From: JAWWPY01 sp036394075
Lineage (GTDB): Bacteria > Actinomycetota > Actinomycetes > Streptosporangiales > Streptosporangiaceae
Reading direction: 5' to 3'
Length of the DNA: 24,679 bases
Assembly: GCA_036394075.1 (NCBI GenBank)
Contig: DASWFT010000134.1
Coordinates: 1-24,679, forward strand
Every line of letters starts with the position of its first letter. The stretch's first letter is position 1. Below, piece after piece: positions 15,110 through 21,336 of the stretch. The notes beneath the pieces are model-generated. The model ran no database searches. It was not told where the DNA came from and saw nothing but the letters and a program-made list of their open reading frames with translations. A program made the position numbers and the translations under genes.

Positions 15110-16401
15110 GAAAGGGAACGGCGCTCGCGGCGGCCCTCATCGCGAGCCTCGCCGGTATAGCTGCGTGCGGTAGTAGCGGTAGTGGCGGTTCCACCTCGTC
15201 GTCTTCCAAGGTGCTCAAGGTCTGGTGGTACGAGGCGCCTGGCAGCGCCTATTACATCGCCTGGAGCCAGGCCATCAAAGACTTCAAGAAGGCGCATCCG
15301 GGGGTAAAGGTCGAATTCTCGGAGAAGAGCTTCAACCAGATGCAGCAGACCGCGCCCATGGTGCTCAACTCCAATAACGTGCCCGATGTCATGGAATACA
15401 ACAAAGGTGATGCCACCACCGGCCTGCTGTCCAAGCAGGGGCTGCTCACCGATCTTACGCCGCAGGTCACCAAGTACGGCTGGGACAAGCTTCTCTCGCC
15501 GACTCTCCAGGTGACCTCGCGCTACGACTCGCGGGGGGTCATGGGCTCCGGCAACTGGTACGGGGTACCGAACTACGCCGAGTACCTGATGGTCTATTAC
15601 AACAAGGAACTGTTCGCCAAGTACGGGATCAGTGTCCCGACCACGTTCGCTGAGTTCACCGCGGCCATGGACAAGTTCGTCAAGGCGCACGTCACCCCGC
15701 TGGCCAACGCCGGGAACGACTACGCGGCCATGCAGTACCTCTATGAGTTGGCGCTGAGCAGGGCGACGCCGGCGTGGGTGAGCGCGTACCAGCGGTACAC
15801 GGCCAAGGTGAACTTCCACGACGCGGCCTGGACGTATGCCGCGAACACGCTCGCGGCCTGGGTCAAGAAGGGCTACATCGCCAAGGACTCGGTCGGGATG
15901 ACGGCCACCCAGATGGGAACCGCCTTCGAGGGCCAGAAGTACCCGATGCTGGTATCAGGCAGCTGGTGGTTCGGCCTCTTCGAGAGTGAGGTCAAGAACT
16001 TCCAGTGGGGCACGTTCCTGTGGCCCGGGAACACGATGGACCCCGGTTCGGGCGGGAACCTCTGGGTCGTTCCGAAGAACGCGGCGAACAAGCAGCTGGC
16101 CTATGACTTCATCAACATCACCATGCAGCCGGACATCCAGAAACTGCTCGGCAACAACGGCGCGGTGCCAGTCTCGGCCAGCACGGCAGGGGTCACCAAC
16201 CCGCTGAACCAGCAACTGATCCAGAACTTCCAGACGCTCGCGAAGAACAACGGGCTCGCCTACTACCCAGACTGGCCGACCCCGACCTTCTACAACGCCC
16301 TGCTCCAGCAGACCCAGAACCTGATGAACGGCGCCAGCCCCAGCCAGGTCCTCGGCACCCTGCAGTCCACCTATGACCAGTACGTCTCCACCATCCACTG
16401 A
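15097..16401 (+). CDS. ABC sugar-binding lipoprotein (family 1, CUT1 system)
   Basis: A 434-residue extracellular solute-binding protein. It has a lipoprotein signal peptide with lipobox IAAC and lipid-bearing Cys24, then a Gly/Ser spacer. The mature part starts KVLKVWWYEAPGSAYY and has the family-1 features KDFKKAHPGVKVEF, MVYYNKELFAKYGISVPTTFAEF, YPMLVSGSWWFG and NLWVVPKNAANKQLAYDFINI. It catches an oligosaccharide outside the membrane and passes it to the two permeases that follow. The ATG at 15097 has CTGGAGG (15084-15090) 6 bp upstream; the longer open frame before it is not protein-like. The neighbouring GH35, GH31 and GH3 genes suggest a xyloglucan-derived sugar, but the ligand cannot be read from the sequence. 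The stop codon lies within a 13-bp repeat. Confidence 0.9.
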   Translation: MFGLRKGTALAAALIASLAGIAACGSSGSGGSTSSSSKVLKVWWYEAPGSAYYIAWSQAIKDFKKAHPGVKVEFSEKSFNQMQQTAPMVLNSNNVPDVMEYNKGDATTGLLSKQGLLTDLTPQVTKYGWDKLLSPTLQVTSRYDSRGVMGSGNWYGVPNYAEYLMVYYNKELFAKYGISVPTTFAEFTAAMDKFVKAHVTPLANAGNDYAAMQYLYELALSRATPAWVSAYQRYTAKVNFHDAAWTYAANTLAAWVKKGYIAKDSVGMTATQMGTAFEGQKYPMLVSGSWWFGLFESEVKNFQWGTFLWPGNTMDPGSGGNLWVVPKNAANKQLAYDFINITMQPDIQKLLGNNGAVPVSASTAGVTNPLNQQLIQNFQTLAKNNGLAYYPDWPTPTFYNALLQQTQNLMNGASPSQVLGTLQSTYDQYVSTIH

Positions 16402-16464
16402 CCGGATTTTCCATAACGGACTATCCGCCGGGCTATCCACTGACCGGACTGTCCACTGACCGGA
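16394..16464. repeat. Three copies of a 13-bp repeat over the binding-protein stop codon
   Basis: TCCACTGACCGGA occurs exactly at 16394-16406, 16436-16448 and 16452-16464. The first copy contains the TGA stop of the binding-protein gene. The spacing is irregular (29 bp, then 3 bp). Confidence 0.85.
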
Positions 16465-16487
16465 ACGGAGCCAGCGGTCCATCGGAC

Positions 16488-16517
16488 GGGGCGGTGTGCT
16501 GTGACGGGCACCGCCCC
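16488..16517 (+). promoter_or_regulatory. Hairpin between binding protein and permease genes
   Basis: A perfect 9-bp stem GGGGCGGTG / CACCGCCCC with a 12-nt loop lies in the 158-bp gap, 42 bp before the permease start. Hairpins here are common in CUT1 operons. They can protect the 3' end of the binding-protein mRNA or partly stop transcription, so that binding protein exceeds permease. That role is inferred. Confidence 0.65.
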
Positions 16518-16559
16518 CGATGTTGGTAAGGCAACCCAGCAGGAAGGCAGGGCTTCACC

Positions 16560-17534
16560 GTGACACATCCAGCCCGGGTCGAGGCGGCCCCGGCCGCTGC
16601 GGGGCACCGTCCGCCATCCGCCGGGCCCCTGCGCGCCGGGCGCCCCCGTCCTTCCGCTCCATATCCGCTGTACCTGGTCCCCAGCGCCGTGCTGTTCGTC
16701 GGCGTGATCGCGGTGCCGCTGGTAATGAACATCGGGATCAGCCTCACGCAATGGCAAGGAGTCGGCCCGATGAAATGGGTTGGCCTGGCCAACTACCGCC
16801 ATCTGCTGTCGGACTCGCAGTTCTGGGCGTCCTTCTGGCACAGCGTGGCAATGATCATCGCGATGGCAGTCGTCCCGGCTGGCATCGGGCTCATCCTCGC
16901 GTCCGCGCTGTTCGACTTCATCGGCAAGAAATTCGGGTCGCGGACCGCCAGCGTGCTGCGCGCCTGCATCTACCTGCCCCAGGTGCTGCCCATCGCGGTG
17001 GCCGGGATCGTGTGGGGCTGGATCCTGGACCCGGAGAGTGGCGCCGTCAACCGGCTGCTCAAGGATGTCGGGCTGGGCAGCCTGGCCAAGGACTGGCTGG
17101 GCGACCCGAAGACGGCTCTGCTCACGCTCATGGCCGTGCTGGTCTGGGTGCAGATCGGCTACCCCGTGGTCATCTTCATGGCGGGCCTGCAGCGTGCCGA
17201 TCCCGCGCTCACCGAGGCGGCCGAGATCGACGGCGCATCGTGGTGGCGGCGGCTGTGGCGTATCACCGTTCCCCAGATCCGGCCGGAGATCTACGTCGTC
17301 CTGCTGACCTGCACCATCGCCGCGCTCAAGGTTTTCGCGCTGGTCTTCGTGCTCACCCAGGGCGGCCCGGGCACCGCGACCCAGGTGCCCTCCTACTTCT
17401 CCTACCAGAACTTCTTCCAGTACTCCCAGGTGGGATACGGCGCGGCGATCGCCACGGTGCTCACGCTCATCATCGTGCTGCTGTCAGCGATCTTCATCCG
17501 CGTGCAGAACAGGAACCAGGGCGGGGAGGCCTGA
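16560..17534 (+). CDS. ABC sugar permease, MalF/UgpA type
   Basis: A 324-residue inner-membrane protein with a Pro/Ala-rich cytoplasmic N-terminus and six predicted membrane segments (first PLYLVPSAVLFVGVIAVPLV, last AAIATVLTLIIVLLSAIFI). The EAA loop EAAEIDGASWWRRLWRITVP docks the ATPase. The GTG at 16560 has AGGAAGG (16541-16547) upstream. It pairs with the next gene, whose ATG is 2 bp after this stop, to form the channel for the sugar delivered by the upstream lipoprotein. No ATPase gene is nearby; in streptomycetes such importers share one ATPase (MsiK) encoded elsewhere, and the same is likely here. Confidence 0.92.
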   Translation: MTHPARVEAAPAAAGHRPPSAGPLRAGRPRPSAPYPLYLVPSAVLFVGVIAVPLVMNIGISLTQWQGVGPMKWVGLANYRHLLSDSQFWASFWHSVAMIIAMAVVPAGIGLILASALFDFIGKKFGSRTASVLRACIYLPQVLPIAVAGIVWGWILDPESGAVNRLLKDVGLGSLAKDWLGDPKTALLTLMAVLVWVQIGYPVVIFMAGLQRADPALTEAAEIDGASWWRRLWRITVPQIRPEIYVVLLTCTIAALKVFALVFVLTQGGPGTATQVPSYFSYQNFFQYSQVGYGAAIATVLTLIIVLLSAIFIRVQNRNQGGEA

Positions 17535-17536
17535 AC

Positions 17537-18433
17537 ATGTCCACGATCCCGGCTCCGGTATCGGCCCCGGTCTCGGCTGGGGCGCCTCGGCCCACCGGGA
17601 GGCGGCGGATGCGGCGGGGGCCGTCCGCATATGTCCTCCTGCTCGCTATCGCCGCGCTGGCCGTGGCGATGCTGCTCCCATTCGCCATCGTGGCCATGAA
17701 CGCGGTGAAATCGCCCACGGACTTCGCCTCCCACGGCCCGATCAGCGTGCCGACCGGCATCTCCTTCCAGGGGATCAGGAATTTCTGGACTACCGAGGAC
17801 TTCGGCCGCGCGCTGTGGAACAGCTTCTTCATCAGCGCCTCGGTGGCCGTCGCCGCGGTCCTGCTTTCTGTGCTGAACGCCTACGCCCTGGGCATCGGCC
17901 GGATCAGGGCCCGAAGGTCGATCATCGCCGTATTCCTCATCGCGAACTTCCTGCCCCAGGAGGCACTCGTCTACCCGCTGTACTTCCTGGCCAAGAAGAC
18001 GAACCTCTACGACACGCAGCTCAGCGTGATCATCATCTTCACCGTCATCCAGGCCGCGTTCGGCACTTACCTGTTCTCGTCGGTCCTGTCCACCTTCCCG
18101 AGGGAGATCCTCGAGGCGGCCCGGATTGACGGGGCGGGCCGATGGCGGGTCCTCTGGCGAGTCGTGGTACCCGTCAGCCGCCCGACCATCGCCGTGCTCA
18201 TGACCTTCTTTTTCATCTGGACATGGAACGAATTCTTCCTGCCGCTGATCTTCCTCATCTCGAACCAGAATCAGACGGTCCCAGTAACCCTGGCCCTGCT
18301 ACAGGGCCAGCACATCATGAACCCCACGACAACCAGCGCGGCTGCCCTGCTCGGCATTCTTCCGGCGATCCTGTTCTTCCTTATCTTCCAGCGCACGCTC
18401 GCCCGCGGCATCGTAGCTGGGGCGGTCAAGTGA
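17537..18433 (+). CDS. ABC sugar permease, MalG/UgpE type
   Basis: A 298-residue membrane permease. It has an Ala/Pro/Arg-rich N-terminus, a first membrane segment YVLLLAIAALAVAMLLPFAI, the typical NSFFISASVAV block, FLIANFLPQEALVYPLYFLA, the EAA loop EAARIDGAGRWRVLWRVVVP, and TFFFIWTWNEFFLPLIF near the end. It is the second half of the CUT1 channel. GGGGAGG (17522-17528) is inside the end of the first permease gene, 8 bp before the ATG, so the two are translationally coupled. The GH31 gene follows 74 bp later on the same strand, so imported sugar meets a cytoplasmic alpha-xylosidase made from the same transcript. Confidence 0.93.
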   Translation: MSTIPAPVSAPVSAGAPRPTGRRRMRRGPSAYVLLLAIAALAVAMLLPFAIVAMNAVKSPTDFASHGPISVPTGISFQGIRNFWTTEDFGRALWNSFFISASVAVAAVLLSVLNAYALGIGRIRARRSIIAVFLIANFLPQEALVYPLYFLAKKTNLYDTQLSVIIIFTVIQAAFGTYLFSSVLSTFPREILEAARIDGAGRWRVLWRVVVPVSRPTIAVLMTFFFIWTWNEFFLPLIFLISNQNQTVPVTLALLQGQHIMNPTTTSAAALLGILPAILFFLIFQRTLARGIVAGAVK

Positions 18434-18447
18434 CCCGCGCCGCCGAT

Positions 18448-18491
18448 GACGGAACACCATCGCCCTGAAGACGGAACACCCTCGCACTGAA
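18448..18491. repeat. 22-bp tandem duplication between permease and GH31 genes
   Basis: Two adjacent 22-bp copies (18448-18469, 18470-18491), each starting GACGGAACACC and ending CTGAA, differing at two bases. They fill most of the 74-bp intergenic gap and end 16 bp before the GH31 start. Confidence 0.85.
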
Positions 18492-18507
18492 AGGGCAGAA
18501 CACGTTC

Positions 18508-20889
18508 ATGAAGTTCAGCGACGGTTACTGGCAAATGCGCGCCGGGGTCCACGCGTCCTACCCGGTCGAGGTCCTCGATGCCGTGGCCGCCCCCGGCTCA
18601 CTGCAGGTCTACGCTCCGACGCAGCGGATCCGGCACCGAGGCGACCTGCTCAGGGGTCCTGCCGTCACGGTCTCGTTCTCCGCCCCCAGGCCAGACGTCA
18701 TCGGCGTCGAGATCACCCATTTCGCGGGCGGTACCCCACAGGAGCCACGGTTCCGACTGCTGGGGGGCACGGTCGGCCAAGCCACTGCGGAGGACGGCAA
18801 CAAGCTGGCCACCTTCACCTCGGGAGCCCTTTCAGCGCAGGTCAGCCTGGGTGAAGACTGGTCGGTCAGCTTCCTCGGCGACAACAAGTGCCTGACCAGG
18901 AGCGGCCCCCGGTCGATGGCCCTCGTCGAGACGGGCGACGGCGGCCATTACATCCGCGAGCAACTTGACCTCGGCGTCGACCACTTCGTCTATGGTCTCG
19001 GCGAGCGCTTTGGCCCCCTGGTCAAGAACGGGCAGGTCATCGATATCTGGAACGCCGATGGCGGGACAGCCAGTGAGCAGGCATACAAGAACATCCCGTT
19101 CTTCCTCACCAACGCTGGTTACGGCGTCTTCGTCAATCACCCGGGCCGGGTGTCGTTCGAAGTGGCCTCCGAGGCCGTGTCGCGGGTGCAGTTCAGCATC
19201 GAGGGCCAGTCGATGCAGTACTTCATCATCTACGGTCCGGCCCCCAAGGACATTCTGCGTAAGTACACAGCGCTGACTGGTCGCCCGGCGCGGCTGCCGG
19301 CCTGGTCCTTCGGCTTGTGGCTGTCCACCTCCTTCACCACGTCCTACGAGGAGGCCACGGTGGCCAGCTTCGTTGAGGGAATGGCCGAGCGCGACATCCC
19401 GCTGCACGTCTTTCACTTTGACACGTTCTGGATGCGCGAATTCAACTGGTGTGATTTCGAATGGGACTCGCGTATGTTCCCGGATCCGCGTGGCATGCTG
19501 GACCGCCTCAAGGAACGAGGTCTGCGGATCTGTGTCTGGATCAATCCTTATATCGCGCAACGCTCCCCCCTGTTCGCCGAGGGTAAGGCCAAGGGCTACC
19601 TGCTCCGGAGGCCGGGCGGTGACGTGTGGCAGTGGGACAAGTGGCAGCCCGGCATGGCGGTCGTGGACTTCACCAACCCGCAAGCGCGCGAGTGGTATGC
19701 GGCCAAGCTGGACGCGCTGCTCGACGTGGGGGTGGACTGCTTCAAGTCCGACTTCGGCGAGCGGATCCCTACCGACGTGGAGTACTTCGACCGCTCCGAT
19801 CCGGAGCGGATGCACAACTACTACACCTACCTGTACAACCAGACCGTTTTCGAGTTGCTGCGCGAGCGCCGCGGCGAGGGAGAGGCGATCGTCTTCGCCC
19901 GTTCGGCGACCGTCGGGTCCCAGCAGTTTCCTGTCCACTGGAGCGGCGACTGCGAATCGACCTTCGAGGCCATGGGCGAGAACCTTCGCGGCGGACTGTC
20001 CCTTGGGATGTCCGGGTTCGGCTACTGGAGCCATGACATCGGCGGGTTTGAAGGAACCCCGGAACCCGCCCTGTTCAAGCGGTGGGTCGCCTTCGGGCTC
20101 CTGTCCTCGCACAGCCGCCTGCATGGCAGTTCCTCCTACCGGGTGCCCTGGCTGCTCGACGAGGAGGCGGTGGACGTTCTGCGCGCGTTCACCAAGCTCA
20201 AAGCGCGGCTGATGCCGTACCTGTACCAGGCTTCCCTGCAGGCGCACCGGGAAGGCATCCCGATGATGCGCGCGATGGTGGTGGAGTTCCCCTGGGATCC
20301 GGCCTGCACTCATCTGGAGCGGCAGTACATGCTGGGCGACGACCTGCTTGTCGCGCCGGTTTTCAACGGCCCGGGCGATGTCGCGTTCTACGTACCCGAG
20401 GGCACCTGGACGCACTTCCTCACCGGCGAGCAGGTGGCCGGCGCCCGGTGGCACCGTGAGCGGCACGCCTTCATGAGCCTCCCGCTGCTGGTCCGGCCAG
20501 GCGCGGTGATACCGGTTGGTGCGATCGGTGACCGTCCGGACTACGACTATGCCGATGGCGTGACACTGCGGGTGTATCAACTGCCTGACGGCGCCCGCGT
20601 GACGACCACGATCCCCGCCACGACCGGGCAGGACGCGGCAGTTTTCGTCACCTCGCGGCAGGCGGGCAGCATCCGGGTCGAGGCCGCTGACGCACCGGGG
20701 GCCTGGCGGGTCCTCCTCGTGGGGGTCCACTCGCTGGCATCTATCGTGGGAGGTGAGGCAGTACCGGATGAGCAGGGCACGCTCATCAGCGCAGCGGGAG
20801 ACGCGCTGGTGATCACACTGGAGCAGGATATTAGCGAGCCGGAGGGGCGTCCCAAAACGCCCCGCAGGCGAGCGGGGGACACGCCGTGA
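18508..20889 (+). CDS. yicI: GH31 alpha-xylosidase, YicI type, cytoplasmic
   Basis: A 793-residue GH31 enzyme without a signal peptide. The sequence follows E. coli YicI (772 residues): N-terminal beta-sandwich, then the catalytic barrel with VFHFDTFWMREFNWCDFEWD, nucleophile Asp415 in CFKSDFGERIPTDVEYFDRSDP and acid Asp481 in HWSGDCEST, within one residue of YicI numbering (416, 482), then GFGYWSHDIGGFEGTPEPALFKRW and HSRLHGSSSYRVPW. YicI removes alpha-1,6-xylose from the non-reducing end of isoprimeverose and xyloglucan oligosaccharides. Here it would act on imported oligosaccharide after galactose is removed outside. The ATG at 18508 follows an AAAGGG-type site about 12 bp upstream. The last about 18 residues (SEPEGRPKTPRRRAGDTP) come from a hairpin repeat element and are not family sequence. 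Confidence 0.92.
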   Translation: MKFSDGYWQMRAGVHASYPVEVLDAVAAPGSLQVYAPTQRIRHRGDLLRGPAVTVSFSAPRPDVIGVEITHFAGGTPQEPRFRLLGGTVGQATAEDGNKLATFTSGALSAQVSLGEDWSVSFLGDNKCLTRSGPRSMALVETGDGGHYIREQLDLGVDHFVYGLGERFGPLVKNGQVIDIWNADGGTASEQAYKNIPFFLTNAGYGVFVNHPGRVSFEVASEAVSRVQFSIEGQSMQYFIIYGPAPKDILRKYTALTGRPARLPAWSFGLWLSTSFTTSYEEATVASFVEGMAERDIPLHVFHFDTFWMREFNWCDFEWDSRMFPDPRGMLDRLKERGLRICVWINPYIAQRSPLFAEGKAKGYLLRRPGGDVWQWDKWQPGMAVVDFTNPQAREWYAAKLDALLDVGVDCFKSDFGERIPTDVEYFDRSDPERMHNYYTYLYNQTVFELLRERRGEGEAIVFARSATVGSQQFPVHWSGDCESTFEAMGENLRGGLSLGMSGFGYWSHDIGGFEGTPEPALFKRWVAFGLLSSHSRLHGSSSYRVPWLLDEEAVDVLRAFTKLKARLMPYLYQASLQAHREGIPMMRAMVVEFPWDPACTHLERQYMLGDDLLVAPVFNGPGDVAFYVPEGTWTHFLTGEQVAGARWHRERHAFMSLPLLVRPGAVIPVGAIGDRPDYDYADGVTLRVYQLPDGARVTTTIPATTGQDAAVFVTSRQAGSIRVEAADAPGAWRVLLVGVHSLASIVGGEAVPDEQGTLISAAGDALVITLEQDISEPEGRPKTPRRRAGDTP
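20844..20863. repeat. Hairpin repeat, copy A, inside the GH31 3' end
   Basis: A 7-bp stem GGGGCGT / ACGCCCC around the loop CCCAAA, followed by GCAGGCGAGCGGG. It encodes the PKTPRRRAG tail of the GH31 protein. A second copy at 21268-21287 has the same stem length and loop type with paired base changes. Confidence 0.75.
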
Positions 20890-20983
20890 GCGGGCACTCC
20901 CGGTTGGCTCAGGAATCAACCCGTGATTGCCGCCATTTACTCCCTGGACAAGTCCTCGCACCAGGTCTAGCCTACGGGGTAAA

Positions 20984-20997
20984 TCGAAGCGCTTCGC
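20984..20997. promoter_or_regulatory. LacI-type operator 5 (GH3 side)
   Basis: TCGAAGCGCTTCGC matches the consensus at 13 of 14 bases, with a perfect inner 12-bp palindrome. It lies 339 bp before the GH3 start and 35 bp from operator 6. Confidence 0.82.
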
Positions 20998-21018
20998 TAC
21001 ATACGACGCGCGCTGTCA

Positions 21019-21032
21019 TCGAAGCGCTTCGA
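21019..21032. promoter_or_regulatory. LacI-type operator 6 (GH3 side)
   Basis: A perfect TCGAAGCGCTTCGA palindrome. With operator 5 it repeats the 35-bp pair spacing seen upstream of the GH35 gene, which argues that both pairs are read by the same repressor. Confidence 0.85.
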
Positions 21033-21168
21033 CGAGTGATAGTTCGACTGGTGTTCAACATTGTTAATAAATGACATCCAGGCCGCCACCGGCAATATTG
21101 GCGCGGCATTTATCGTCGACGATCGTTCGCCAGGCGGCCGCCGGGAGGCACAGCCCCGGCGACCCAAA

Positions 21169-21246
21169 GGGGCGCGGCGTTGCCTGGACTGAGGAGCGGA
21201 ACGTGAGCGAGCCGCCGGGGCGCGGTGCTGCCTGGACTGAGGAGCG
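21169..21246. repeat. Duplicated 30-bp segment upstream of GH3
   Basis: Two copies (21169-21198 and 21217-21246), 48 bp apart start to start, differ at two of 30 bases and share the core TGCCTGGACTGAGGAGCG. Both are followed by GGAACG/GAGCGA-rich sequence, so the true unit may be about 48 bp. This looks like a dispersed actinomycete intergenic repeat, but no copy outside this gap was seen in the window. Confidence 0.8.
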
Positions 21247-21267
21247 AGGAACGAGCGACGACGGAAG

Positions 21268-21287
21268 GCGGCGCCCTAAAGCGCCGC
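21268..21287. repeat. Hairpin repeat, copy B, upstream of GH3
   Basis: A 7-bp stem GCGGCGC / GCGCCGC around the loop CCTAAA, followed by GGAGGCGAGCCGG. Compared with copy A (20844-20863), two stem pairs have changed on both sides so that pairing is kept. In one frame it reads PKAPRRRAG, almost the same as the GH31 tail. Confidence 0.75.
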
Positions 21288-21336
21288 GGAGGCGAGCCGG
21301 AAGGCACAGTCAGCCGGAGCGAGTTCGGAGGTAAGC

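Larger units (their letters stand above)
20890..21336. other. GH3 upstream region
   Basis: The 447-bp gap between GH31 and GH3 holds no gene. It contains a pair of LacI-type operators (20984-20997, 21019-21032), an AT-richer stretch near 21050-21115, a duplicated 30-bp segment (21169-21246), a hairpin repeat (21268-21287) and the GH3 ribosome site CGGAGG (21326-21331). A promoter near the operators would give a leader of about 300 nt. Confidence 0.75.

Noticed and set aside
18832..20961. 709-codon minus-strand frame opposite GH31
   Set aside because: It is antisense to a complete YicI-type enzyme with all catalytic residues. Composition is Arg/His/Val-rich and no domain is recognisable.
21071..21334. 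Small ORF between GH31 and GH3
   Set aside because: It is made of duplicated intergenic repeats and a hairpin element, has no ribosome site, and its peptide repeats PPGRGAAWTEER-like strings from the repeat.
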